A stretch of 62,155 nucleotides of DNA from Terriglobia bacterium (GTDB taxonomy: Bacteria; Acidobacteriota; Terriglobia; Terriglobales; Acidobacteriaceae). Below the pieces are notes generated by a model, which was not told the DNA's origin, made no database searches, and saw only the letters and a list, made by a program, of their open reading frames with translations. The DNA lies in assembly GCA_032252755.1 (NCBI GenBank), contig JAVUPY010000009.1:1-62155 (forward strand), written 5' to 3'. Positions within the stretch are counted from its first letter, which is position 1, and each line of letters starts with the position of its first letter. Position numbers and translations under genes: made by a program. Positions 1 to 7,850 of this stretch are shown piece by piece.

Positions 1-47
1 TGCTCTCGACGAAACAGGGTAAGTCGGGCATTCTGATGGATGTCCAT
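1..47 (-). mobile_element. IS481-type transposase, N-terminal fragment running off the left edge
   Basis: Reading leftward from an ATG at 45-47, the first 15 codons give MDIHQNARLTLFRRE. This closely resembles the conserved start (M-x-IHQNARLTP-x-RRE) of IS481-family DDE transposases, as I recall that family. A strong ribosome binding site (AGGAG) lies 8 bases upstream, at about 56-60. The rest of the gene is outside the window, so the catalytic core cannot be checked. The element's end probably lies somewhere in 100-125, but no inverted repeat can be confirmed because only one end is visible. Confidence 0.7.
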
Positions 48-302
48 TCGGTCGTCTCCTGAAAGTGGATTGCTCAGCAAAATCAGCTTCTCCGGTTTCT
101 TCCGAATGGACAACCTCCTGAAATCCCACAGATAACACGCAACGAGAATCACCTTTTTCGCACGCAAAATCCTGAAAACAAAAGCCCTCTTGCTATTTTC
201 AGATTTAAGTTCTCTGTTTTCAGTCAGCTACAGCAGAAATTTCCGTAACTGTTGAAAACAAAGGGGGCGAAAAATAGGGGGTGGGGGATCAAAAGAACCC
301 GC
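48..302. other. Intergenic region between IS edge and ispF
   Basis: No gene is seen here. The first part is the leader and probable terminal region of the IS481-type element. From about 170 the DNA turns AT-rich, with short CTGAAAAC/GTTTTCAG inverted copies at about 172-222 and a G-rich run at 263-290. This could include the 3' end signals of the ispD-ispF operon, but I see no clean hairpin followed by a T-run. Confidence 0.4.
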
Positions 303-767
303 TCAGCGTCTCCCCAGCAGCACCACGACATGTGCCATCGCGGTGTTGTCGAGGTTCAGGCCTTCCGGAGTCTTCGCCTTCACGCCGACAGCTTCCGGTT
401 CGACGTTCAACAGTTCGGCGAGGCGCTGGCGGATCGCGGTCGCGTGTGGACCGATCTTGGGAGCCGTGAGGATGAGCGTGGAATCCATGTTCAGCACGCG
501 GTAGCCAGCGTCGGCGACGTGGCGCATCGCCTCCTGGACGAAGACGATGGAGTTCGCGCCCTTCCATCGCGGATCGCTCGGCGGGAAGAACGCCCCGATG
601 TCTCCGGCGGCGACGGCGCCGAGCAGGGCATCGGTCAGCGCGTGCAGCAGCACATCGCCATCCGAGTGTCCGGCGAGACCATGGGTGTGCGGGATGGCGA
701 CTCCGCCTATGCGCAGCGGAATTCCCGCTTGAAATTCGTGCGAGTCGAAACCGTGTCCGATTCTCAT
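303..767 (-). CDS. ispF: 2-C-methyl-D-erythritol 2,4-cyclodiphosphate synthase
   Basis: The protein has 154 residues, the usual family length. It converts CDP-methylerythritol 2-phosphate to the 2,4-cyclodiphosphate in the non-mevalonate isoprenoid pathway, in the cytosol. The opening RIGHGFDSH supplies metal ligands D8 and H10. The AGHSDGDV block at 32-39 supplies the third metal histidine (H34), and GDIG sits at about 55-58. The C-terminal KAKTPEGLN block is also typical. It lies 104 bp downstream of ispD on the same strand, matching the common ispD-ispF pairing. Start is the ATG at 767, giving the canonical MRIG opening. Nothing appears to be missing. Confidence 0.96.
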   Translation of the reverse strand: MRIGHGFDSHEFQAGIPLRIGGVAIPHTHGLAGHSDGDVLLHALTDALLGAVAAGDIGAFFPPSDPRWKGANSIVFVQEAMRHVADAGYRVLNMDSTLILTAPKIGPHATAIRQRLAELLNVEPEAVGVKAKTPEGLNLDNTAMAHVVVLLGRR

Positions 768-770
768 GCT

Positions 771-805
771 AGGTGCCAGGTACCAAGTACCGGGTTCCAG
801 GTGCG
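771..805. repeat. Five degenerate heptamer repeats (AGGTACC type)
   Basis: Five consecutive 7-bp units related to AGGTACC lie between ispD and ispF: AGGTGCC, AGGTACC, AAGTACC, GGGTTCC and AGGTGCG. A shorter array of the same type occurs at 29686-29706. No gene overlaps the array. Confidence 0.7.
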
Positions 806-871
806 AGTCGTGGAGCTTCCGAGGAGCATTGCTTCCTCATACCTCACAGTTGATACCTCGAAAATCCGCGG

Positions 872-1597
872 TCAAGCTTTTGCCTTCAGGTACAACTCCG
901 CCAATTCCAGGTCGCTTGGCGTTGTGATCTTGATGTTGCGCGGAGAGCCCATGACGACGTAAACGTCCTGGCCCGCGCGTTCGAGCAGCGAGGCTTCGTC
1001 GGTTCCGAGGAAGCCTTCCATCTCGGCTTCGTCCATGGCTTCCTTGAGGATTCCGTAGCGGAAGCCTTGCGGCGTTTGTGCCTGGACGAGGACTTCGCGC
1101 GGGATGGTGGCGCGGATGATCGCGCCATCGGCGGTTCGCTCGACCTGCTTGATGGTATCGACCGCGGGCATTCCGGCGATCGCAGCGCCGTGCTTCTTCA
1201 CGGCCTCGATCACGTCGAGGATCGTCTGCTGCTCGACGAAGGGGCGAACCGCGTCGTGGACCAGCACAATGTCGTCAGCATCGGCGATCACCGCTCGCAA
1301 GGCGTTCGAGACCGACTGCTGGCGATGTTCGCCGCCTTCGGCGACCTGGAAGCGCTTGGGCTCGAGCCCGTATTGCACCAGATCGGCGGTGAAGACTTCG
1401 GCTTCCTGCGGCCGCAGAGCGATGCAGATATCCGTGATTTCGGGACAGGCGACGAACTTGCGCAGCGTGTGGATGAGGATCGGCGCGCCCGCGATGGTGA
1501 GGAACTGCTTGGTCGGTGTCTTGCCCTGCGCGGTCGCGGTAGACGAAGCCATACGCGTGCCGAGTCCCGCAGCGGGAATAATCACAATCACCTTCAT
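872..1597 (-). CDS. ispD: 2-C-methyl-D-erythritol 4-phosphate cytidylyltransferase
   Basis: This 241-residue enzyme transfers CMP from CTP to methylerythritol 4-phosphate, in the same pathway as ispF and probably in one transcript with it. The nucleotide-binding glycine-rich start is PAAGLGTRM (8-16), with the conserved lysine/glutamine at 30-31 (KQFL). HDAVRPFV lies at about 114-121, TPQGF and GTDEASLLE follow, and NIKIT is near the C-terminus. The loop between GTRM and KQFL carries about ten extra residues compared with typical family members, which is a lineage detail and does not suggest damage. Start is an ATG at 1597. Confidence 0.95.
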   Translation of the reverse strand: MKVIVIIPAAGLGTRMASSTATAQGKTPTKQFLTIAGAPILIHTLRKFVACPEITDICIALRPQEAEVFTADLVQYGLEPKRFQVAEGGEHRQQSVSNALRAVIADADDIVLVHDAVRPFVEQQTILDVIEAVKKHGAAIAGMPAVDTIKQVERTADGAIIRATIPREVLVQAQTPQGFRYGILKEAMDEAEMEGFLGTDEASLLERAGQDVYVVMGSPRNIKITTPSDLELAELYLKAKA

Positions 1598-1654
1598 AAG
1601 GGCTGGTCAGTATACAGGGAGCGCTTGGGGGAGTTCAAATGCGGGAACACCTGC

Positions 1655-1745
1655 GGAATTGACGATTGATGATTTTCTCATTGATGAGTGAGAACCGAAT
1701 GACAATGTCGGAACAACGAATGACGAAAACCCAGGAACCAGGATC
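1655..1745. repeat. Decayed heptamer repeat tract
   Basis: The gap between ispD and the next gene is built of short units with 7-bp spacing. GATTGAT-like units lie around 1660-1690. GAATGAC, AATGTCG, GAACAAC, GAATGAC, GAAAACC, CAGGAAC and CAGGATC lie in register from 1697 to 1745. The units are degenerate, so the register is suggestive and not exact. Confidence 0.45.
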
Positions 1746-2377
1746 TACTTACACGAGGTCGGGGATTTGCTGCTCACGCAAGAGGATGCGCTGCTGGCCT
1801 TCTTGTCAGTGAGCCAATGGGAGACGACGACGGAAGCTCCCGCGGCAGAACCCGCTGCAACCGGAATCCCGTGAGTGTTGCCGGCAGCTTTCGCGGTTGG
1901 GATCTGTTGGTCATCCTGAACGGTGTAGTCGGCGGGAGCAGCGATTGTGGAACTCTCTTTGCCACGGGAGAGTTTAAGGGTTCCGCTGAGCAGGTGCAGA
2001 GAAGTTCGGGCGCTAACGCGCTGCACGGTGAACGTCGACTCGAGCAATGGTGCGATGGTGAACGCGCCGGAGACGACGGTCTCTCGTCCGTGAACTTCAG
2101 CGCTGCCGGACAATATATCGAGGGCCGTTCCGCGATAACGCAGCTCGGAGGCTGGGCCGATCCGGATGCTCGCCCCGGGAACATGAAGGACGAGCGCGGC
2201 GGTAGTACCTGTGGTAATGCGGTCGCCGTCAAATATCGCGCTGGAACCGGTTAACGCATTTCCATTGATGGAAACGTCGCCGATGGCCATGACCGTTGCC
2301 GCATTGGTTGTCGGATCAGCGAACGAGCATACGAGAGAGAGACTAAGTATTGCGACGGTTTGAAGCGTGCGTTTCAC
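1745..2377 (-). CDS. Exported FecR-like protein of unknown function
   Basis: This protein has 210 residues and a GTG start at 2377. A cleavable signal peptide is likely (residues 1-27, basic start then LSLSLVCSFA, ending near TNAAT). The body resembles the FecR/LysM-associated beta-rich domain: a short motif about a value or effect (VMAIGDVSINGN), an inside/outside threshold phrase (FDGDRITTGTTAALVLHVPGA), then repeated short strands (IRIGPASELRYRG, LDILSGSAEVHG, LHLLSGTLKLSRG). The Ser-rich tail has two cysteines. It stands alone on its strand, so its role is unknown; a periplasmic or surface location is inferred. The FecR assignment is by pattern only. Confidence 0.7.
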   Translation of the reverse strand: MKRTLQTVAILSLSLVCSFADPTTNAATVMAIGDVSINGNALTGSSAIFDGDRITTGTTAALVLHVPGASIRIGPASELRYRGTALDILSGSAEVHGRETVVSGAFTIAPLLESTFTVQRVSARTSLHLLSGTLKLSRGKESSTIAAPADYTVQDDQQIPTAKAAGNTHGIPVAAGSAAGASVVVSHWLTDKKASSASSCVSSKSPTSCK

Positions 2378-2480
2378 GATTCGGCCAGAGACTCTACTTC
2401 GAATCTAGGTGGCCGTTGCCTGTGGGGCAAGGAAACGCGGAGCCAGAATAGTCTCTATTCCCGAAATGGAATTTAGGGGT

Positions 2481-5400
2481 TTATCGCTTTCTTTCAGCGG
2501 TGGAGCGTTCGCCCTTGAGGTGGGCCGTGAGGATACGCACGATCATGCCGTCGAACTGCGTGCCGCTTTGCATTTCGAGTTCGCGGACGGCTTCCATGGG
2601 CTGCATCGCAGGCGAGTAAGGCCGGTCGGTGATCATGTTCACGTAGGCGTCAGCGACGGCGATGATGCGCGCGCCGAGCGGGATGTGCTCACCTTTGAGG
2701 CTCTCGGGATACCCCGTACCATCGAAGCGCTCGTGATGATGCTTTATGTACTGGCGAACGCGTTCGCTGCCGCTGAGGCTTTCGATGATCTGCGCACCGA
2801 CGATGGGATGCACTTTGAGGAGATGGACTTCGTGCTCGCCGAGGTGAGCAGTCTTGTTGAGCAGCTTGGCGGGAAGGACGACCTTTCCGACATCATGAAC
2901 GGTGGCGGCGAAGACGACGGTCTCCAGTTCTTCGTTGTCGAGTCGGAGTTCCTGGCCGATTACGCGCGTGTAGAAGCCGACGCGGCTGCTGTGTGAACTT
3001 GAACTCATCTCGCGAGTCTCGACCGCGTGCGCAAGAGCGCGAATGGACTCGTTCATGGCGTCCGTGATGGACTGCTCGTCCATGCCTGAGCACATGCGCT
3101 TGAGGTTCGCCATGAGTTCGGAAAGGCTCTCGGAGTTAGTTTCCTCGCGTTGCAAAAAGCCTTCGAGATATGCGTGGATCTGCTGGCGCTGCAGGGTCGA
3201 GCTCTCGTTTTCGCTGACGGCTTCAGCGGTGGAAACGCGGTTTCCGCCGGCGTGCTTGGAGACGTACATGCCGGCGTCGGCGACGCGAACGATGTCCTCG
3301 GTGGACGAGCCATGCAAGGGGAAGCTGGCGATGCCGAAGCTGCCGGTGACATGGCGCTCGCTCAGCATCGGGTCGGTCGCCATCCACAAGCGCAGACGCT
3401 CGGAGAGTGTCATGGCCTGTTCGACGCCGGTTTCAGGCATGAGGATGACGAACTCGTCTCCGCCATAGCGCGCGACAACGTTCGACTGCCGGCACTTCTG
3501 TTCGAGCAGGCGTCCCACGCGCGCGAGCACGAGGTCGCCTTCGAGGTGACCCTCGGTGTCGTTCACTTCCTTAAACTTGTCGAGGTCGATCAGCACTACG
3601 GAGAACGGCCGCCCGGAACGCGCGGCGCGCTTCCACTCCTGCGAGAGCGCTTCGAGGAAATACCGCCGTGTTTTCAGGCCGGTCAGCGCGTCTGTGATCG
3701 ACTGGTGTTGCATCTTCTGGAAGATGAACGCATTGTGCAGTGCCGTCGAGAGCAAATCGCCGAGCGTGCGCAGCAGCAGCACGTCCTGCATGGAGAAGGC
3801 GTTCTCGCGTGTGCTCTCGATATCGACCACGCCGAGCAGGGTCTCGCCGTAAACCAGCGGGATGCAGAGCACGGAGCGGGACTCCTGCAGCAACCCGTGT
3901 TCGAAGTGATCGCCTTGGGCGAGCGTGAATTCACTCGATCGTGCAACGCGTCCCATGAGTTCTTCACCGAGCGGGACGCGTTTACCGAGCATGTGGGCGT
4001 TGGCACCTGCTTCCGCCTTGATTTCGAGGTCCTTGGTGGTGTAATCGAGAATGCCGATTCCGATGTAGTCGAACTGGAAGTTGCGTTGAATTTCGCTGAC
4101 GATCTCCGGCAGCATCTCCTCTGCGTTCTGGCTGCTGATGGCCCGGGTCGAAATGTGGTTCAGTACTGCCAGGTGCTGGGCACGAAGCTGAGCTTCGGCG
4201 AAGAGCAACGCGTTTTCGAGCGCCACGGCAACTTGTCCAGCGGCGGTCTGCAGCACCACGAGGTCACGCTCGTCGAAGGCGAATTCCTTCTCGCTGGAAA
4301 CGCCGATTGCGCCGGCGGTGCCGCCGCCACGACGCAGCGGCACGCAAAGGAAACAGCGCTGGCCGCGTCGCAACTTTCCGACACCGAGTTCGTGCGCTTT
4401 CTTGTCGGTCCCCGACTGGATGAGCAATGACTCGCCCGTGCGGATGACATGGTCGACGAGTCCTTCCCCGAACTTGCGCTTGTGCTTGGGCTGAATAATG
4501 CCTTTCACGGTCTCGAAATCGATGCGCAGCACGTCACCTTCTTCAAAGGCGACAAAGAAATTGCTGGTATCGAACAACCGGCCCAATTCCTTATGGATGG
4601 CGCGAAGCACCTCGTCTGGATCGAGTCGCGAACTGATTGCCTGCCCGATGTGGGTGAGCAACTCGTATTCTTCGGTGCGCCGCCGCGACTCCCACATCAG
4701 GATGTAGTTGTCGAGCGTCAGGCCGATTTGCATATTGAGAGCCAGCAGGGTGCGCAATTGCGACGGCGAAAAGGCGCGTTTGGGATCGTGCGGCAGCAAG
4801 AGGGCCCCAAGATGATGGTTGCGCGCTTGCAGGCTCACCGCGGTCAGAGCTTGAATTCCGTCCTTCAGCAGCAGGCCCCTTACGATGTCAGGCCATTCGG
4901 GAGCTTCTGCCGCAACGTCGCGAACGATGGCGAGGCCGCCCCGACGGTATGCCGCCTTGCAGATCGGTTCCGTGATGCCTTCATTTTCGAGATGTGCCAA
5001 CAATTCCGGCGAAAACCCTCGTTGCACCGAAGGCAGAATGTGACGATATTGCGAACGAATGCAGATGAACGCCCGCTTGGTACGCGCGATTCGCATGACG
5101 CGCTCGAGCAGCTTTCCGATTGCCGGTTCCAATTCTTGCGTGGTGTAAATCTTGTCCGGCTCAATCTCCAGGGTCGACAAGGCAAGTGAATTCTCCTGAA
5201 CCTGCCGCCGGTCGAATTCGAACATCACAACCAGCATCGAGATGCCGAGGAGCAGGTGCGGCACCGGACCGAGGAAGTGTCCCAGGGAAGAGAAGTATTC
5301 AACCAGGGTTTCATGGAAGGGACGAATGAAAGCGAGCAGGGACCATGCCGCTGCCGAGATCGCCAGCAAGCGATAGCCGATCGAATCGCGCCGGTGCCCC

Positions 5401-5840
5401 TCGCGGTAGAAGCGCCAGGCGGTAAACGCGAGCACGGCTCCGAGGCCGATCTCGTAGTCGAAGGGAACGACGACGGGCTGCGCTCCGGCGCGCCGTTGCA
5501 CGAAAATTCCCGCCCAGAGGATCAGGATTCCCGCGCAGGTCATCTCGCCCGGGCTGAGAATGGAGTCCTCCTGCAACTGCTGCACGGGCTTGCTGCTGGC
5601 GAGCAGACCGATGACCATCCCGATCAGGAAAACGCGAGCGACGTACAACAGCACAGCGCTGGGAAGGACTGTTACTTCGAAGCCAAGTAGAAAAAGATAA
5701 ATGAGATACGAGCCCCAGGCGAGTTCCCAGACCCGATACGCGGGTTCCCTGAGCTGGTGCTGAAGATAGCTGATCACCAGCAACAGCAAAGCTGTAGCGA
5801 TCCCGGGAATGACGATAATTCCTGTGAGGATATGGTCCAT
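2481..5840 (-). CDS. Membrane GAF-GAF-GAF-GGDEF-HD-GYP cyclic-di-GMP protein
   Basis: About 1,120 residues. In order: six to eight membrane helices (1-215), three GAF-like sensory domains (about 240-390, 395-550, 560-715), a GGDEF diguanylate cyclase domain (about 720-880, RYGGDEF intact near 795-801) and a C-terminal HD-GYP phosphodiesterase domain (about 935-1110; HD near 986 and HHxxxDGTGYP near 1038-1049). Both output motifs look catalytically complete, so the protein could make and break cyclic-di-GMP. The inhibitory I-site upstream of GGDEF reads RQSN, not RxxD, so feedback inhibition may be lost. An ATG at 5840 is taken as start; a TTG at 5852 would add four residues. It is monocistronic, with no linked receiver or kinase gene. 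Confidence 0.93.
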   Translation of the reverse strand: MDHILTGIIVIPGIATALLLLVISYLQHQLREPAYRVWELAWGSYLIYLFLLGFEVTVLPSAVLLYVARVFLIGMVIGLLASSKPVQQLQEDSILSPGEMTCAGILILWAGIFVQRRAGAQPVVVPFDYEIGLGAVLAFTAWRFYREGHRRDSIGYRLLAISAAAWSLLAFIRPFHETLVEYFSSLGHFLGPVPHLLLGISMLVVMFEFDRRQVQENSLALSTLEIEPDKIYTTQELEPAIGKLLERVMRIARTKRAFICIRSQYRHILPSVQRGFSPELLAHLENEGITEPICKAAYRRGGLAIVRDVAAEAPEWPDIVRGLLLKDGIQALTAVSLQARNHHLGALLLPHDPKRAFSPSQLRTLLALNMQIGLTLDNYILMWESRRRTEEYELLTHIGQAISSRLDPDEVLRAIHKELGRLFDTSNFFVAFEEGDVLRIDFETVKGIIQPKHKRKFGEGLVDHVIRTGESLLIQSGTDKKAHELGVGKLRRGQRCFLCVPLRRGGGTAGAIGVSSEKEFAFDERDLVVLQTAAGQVAVALENALLFAEAQLRAQHLAVLNHISTRAISSQNAEEMLPEIVSEIQRNFQFDYIGIGILDYTTKDLEIKAEAGANAHMLGKRVPLGEELMGRVARSSEFTLAQGDHFEHGLLQESRSVLCIPLVYGETLLGVVDIESTRENAFSMQDVLLLRTLGDLLSTALHNAFIFQKMQHQSITDALTGLKTRRYFLEALSQEWKRAARSGRPFSVVLIDLDKFKEVNDTEGHLEGDLVLARVGRLLEQKCRQSNVVARYGGDEFVILMPETGVEQAMTLSERLRLWMATDPMLSERHVTGSFGIASFPLHGSSTEDIVRVADAGMYVSKHAGGNRVSTAEAVSENESSTLQRQQIHAYLEGFLQREETNSESLSELMANLKRMCSGMDEQSITDAMNESIRALAHAVETREMSSSSHSSRVGFYTRVIGQELRLDNEELETVVFAATVHDVGKVVLPAKLLNKTAHLGEHEVHLLKVHPIVGAQIIESLSGSERVRQYIKHHHERFDGTGYPESLKGEHIPLGARIIAVADAYVNMITDRPYSPAMQPMEAVRELEMQSGTQFDGMIVRILTAHLKGERSTAERKR

Positions 5841-6049
5841 TTCCGTCTTCAAAAACCCGACAACCTTTTTTCGTTCAGGGGGAGAGTACTAGTGGGGCTA
5901 ACTATAAGAAGTTGCAGGAGCTTGCGTCAACGAACTTAAGTTTTTGTGATTACCGAAGTTACCTTGCTTTCCCGGTTCGGGAAGATTTCGTGAGTCGGGG
6001 TTCAGAATAGCGTGTCGCATTCAAGCTTTCTCTTGGCGGGAGTGGGTTT

Positions 6050-6514
6050 ATGACTCCCGAGGCGCAGCCCGAAGGTTACTTGCGTCACGCCGTGGAAACG
6101 CTAGGATTCCAACCTATGTCACGCGTTTTCAGCTTCATCGCAGTGCTTATCGTTGTTGCGGCCGGAATGTACATCTACATGCAGCAGACCAAAGCGGTTT
6201 CGCCGGGCGGAGTGGAAGGGAACACCGCTAATCCGCGGGCGACCATCGATCTCGCGGGCGTGAAGAACGACATGCTGCAGTTTGCGCGCGCCGAGCAACA
6301 GCACATGGCCTCCGACGGCAAGTACCTTTCGCTCGACGAGATGCGCGCCGACGGAGACACCGGCCTCCCGGGAGACAGTCGCGACTCCTTCGTATACTCC
6401 ATCGACGCCGACGCAACCACCTTCACTGTCACCGCCACCTACAACGGCGCGCCAACCGACGGCGTCCCCAAGGTGCTGCACGTGGGCCCGGAGATGAGGT
6501 TCTCGAGCGAGTAG
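6050..6514 (+). CDS. Single-pass membrane protein with pilin-like periplasmic domain
   Basis: This protein of 154 residues has an ATG at 6050 behind a good ribosome binding site (GGCGGGAGTGG). A second ATG at 6116, after AGGA, would give 132 residues starting MSRVFSF. One membrane helix lies at about 24-43, followed by an exported domain. The pattern FARAEQQHMASDGKYLSLDEM, then a short beta-rich tail ending in FTVTATY, resembles the C-terminal domain of small type-IV-pilin-like proteins. No prepilin peptidase site is evident, so pilus membership is only a guess. It is isolated from other pilus genes. Confidence 0.65.
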   Translation: MTPEAQPEGYLRHAVETLGFQPMSRVFSFIAVLIVVAAGMYIYMQQTKAVSPGGVEGNTANPRATIDLAGVKNDMLQFARAEQQHMASDGKYLSLDEMRADGDTGLPGDSRDSFVYSIDADATTFTVTATYNGAPTDGVPKVLHVGPEMRFSSE

Positions 6515-6638
6515 TTGGAACCATCCTGAAGAGCGAGTTGGAACGATTTTCGAAAGCCAGCACCACTGTGTGCCCGTCCAGCTTTGCCGCAGCCCACATC
6601 GAACCCAGAGAGAGTCTCCGTTTCGAGAAAGCGAATCT

Positions 6639-6845
6639 TCAGGCGGCATCGTGCCGGTTTGTGCCGAGTGACTGTTCCGCATCTCTTATTTCTTTGCGGA
6701 TGCGGTCCAGCATTGCGTAGATCCGGGGCCAGTATTCGGGCGCGAGCATGGCGCGAAGTCTCTCAAGCTCCTGTTCCTGTTGTTCAAGAGCCTGTACTTC
6801 TTTCTTGAGCGCTTCGCGCTCCCGGAATTCCTGCGGGTCCGTCAT
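6639..6845 (-). CDS. Small coiled-coil protein of unknown function
   Basis: This 68-residue, highly charged protein has heptad-like spacing of E, L and Q through residues 5-35 (REREALKKEVQALEQQEQEL), suggesting a short coiled coil. A second amphipathic stretch follows. No transmembrane segment, cysteine or known motif is visible. It begins 20 bp after the stop of the 81-residue Cys-motif gene on the same strand, so the two likely form a two-gene transcript behind the tandem palindrome at 7173-7210. The function is unknown, and its coding status rests on amino-acid pattern and operon position. Confidence 0.5.
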   Translation of the reverse strand: MTDPQEFREREALKKEVQALEQQEQELERLRAMLAPEYWPRIYAMLDRIRKEIRDAEQSLGTNRHDAA

Positions 6846-6865
6846 TTTACGGGGAGCCAGAAGAT

Positions 6866-7111
6866 TCAGATTTGTGTCACCAGAGGGGCTGAAGGGACTA
6901 TTTGTTTGTCGTGTTCGGCGATCTCTTCGATGGTGGCAATATCTGTAACTGGCCAGCAGAGATGCTGCTGGAACTCACGCTGCAAACATTGCAGCTCCAC
7001 ATGAGTTGTTTCCAGTCCTAGCGGGACAAAGACGCGCCGACAAATACTACATCTCCAACCGAAAGGCTTTCCGGAGAGGATGAAGGCGAGTTGTAGCTGG
7101 CGCGAGATCAT
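6866..7111 (-). CDS. Small CxxC protein of unknown function
   Basis: This 81-residue protein contains WRCSICRRVF and two later cysteines (LQC and HLC), a spacing that could hold a zinc ion or a redox pair. The ATG at 7111 is preferred because AGGA lies 6 bases upstream. An upstream GTG-like extension to 7228 would run through the palindromic operator-like DNA and is unlikely to be translated. It heads a two-gene unit with the coiled-coil gene downstream. The function is unknown; a small zinc-binding or regulatory role is one possibility. Confidence 0.55.
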   Translation of the reverse strand: MISRQLQLAFILSGKPFGWRCSICRRVFVPLGLETTHVELQCLQREFQQHLCWPVTDIATIEEIAEHDKQIVPSAPLVTQI

Positions 7112-7172
7112 GACCGATCCTGACGTTTTGACCGTCAATTTCACGTCGAGGTTGCCCGGAAAAACAGCATGC

Positions 7173-7210
7173 GTCACGAATGGTGACAAGCTAGAGTCAC
7201 CATTGGTGAC
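7173..7210. promoter_or_regulatory. Two tandem palindromic operator-like sites
   Basis: Two 15-bp palindromes, GTCACGAATGGTGAC at 7173-7187 (one mismatch between arms) and GTCACCATTGGTGAC at 7196-7210 (perfect around a central base), lie with centres 23 bp apart. They sit 62-100 bp upstream of the start of the small CxxC gene. On that strand the sites include TTGTCA, which could double as a -35 element. This is the pattern of two dimer-binding sites. The cognate regulator is not identified. Confidence 0.6.
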
Positions 7211-7343
7211 AACTGTGACACACTGCAAAAGCTGCAGCGACGCGGGAAGAGGGTCGAGTTTCAGCGGAACAGGGGCAGGGAAAGCCGGATCTTACGGTTC
7301 GAAGCCCGAATAGTGCGCTCGGCCGGCAAGGCGCTCCACTCCA

Positions 7344-7850
7344 TTAGCCTCTGCGAGTTCTCTTCGCGCGTTCGATTTTTACGTCGAACTGCACGGGAAT
7401 CGTCTTCGGCGGGAAGCACTGGCGATTGTTGCAGGCCTGGAAGCGGAGGTCGCCGTGGACGCGGAAGGTTCCGTGGGGCATTGCCGCAGCCGGACGGACT
7501 GCCGCTGTAACGCGGAACTCGCCGGAGTAAACACTGAGCTTGGATTCGGGCGAGAACGGGAAATTGAGCATCTCGCCTTCCGGGTACTCGATCTTCGCGA
7601 TCATGATGTCGGTAGGCGGATCGAGTTGAACGACAGTCGGCAGCAGGAGTTCATCCAGAGGCTTGTGCGAGTTGATGTGGAAGCCTTCGCCGACGCGGAA
7701 GGTCAGAGTGACGTGAGCGATGTGTCCAGGAGTGACGACCACGGGAGAGGCAGACACGAATGCAACCGTCGGCGGACCCGTTTGCGCGGACGCGGCCACA
7801 GCGAATGCAAGTGCAAGTGTGAACAGCGCTGCGAGAACGAAGCGTCGCAT
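7344..7850 (-). CDS. Thiol:disulfide interchange domain protein, DsbD N-terminal (alpha) type
   Basis: This 168-residue exported protein has a signal peptide (1-22, ending ASAQT). The body is an immunoglobulin-like DsbD-alpha domain. Its redox cysteines are C140 and C145 in QACNNRQCFPP, equivalent to the cysteine pair of the E. coli DsbD alpha domain. It would accept electrons from a membrane CcdA protein and pass them to periplasmic partners. The start ATG overlaps the stop codon of tlpA (TAATG), indicating translational coupling. With ccdA and tlpA upstream this forms a split DsbD system: the three parts of DsbD appear as separate proteins. Confidence 0.85.
   Translation of the reverse strand: MRRFVLAALFTLALAFAVAASAQTGPPTVAFVSASPVVVTPGHIAHVTLTFRVGEGFHINSHKPLDELLLPTVVQLDPPTDIMIAKIEYPEGEMLNFPFSPESKLSVYSGEFRVTAAVRPAAAMPHGTFRVHGDLRFQACNNRQCFPPKTIPVQFDVKIERAKRTRRG

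Noticed and set aside
3150-4430. Long open frame opposite the cyclic-di-GMP gene
   Set aside because: It runs antisense to a protein with clear domains, has no family pattern or ribosome binding site, and matches the long spurious frames expected in GC-rich coding DNA.
6866-7228. Longer version of the small CxxC gene
   Set aside because: The extra N-terminal part covers the tandem palindromes, lacks a good ribosome binding site, and the ATG at 7111 has AGGA at ideal spacing.
7250-7320. Possible tRNA because of a GGTTCGAAGCCC stretch
   Set aside because: The flanking bases cannot form the T-stem or acceptor stem; no cloverleaf can be drawn.
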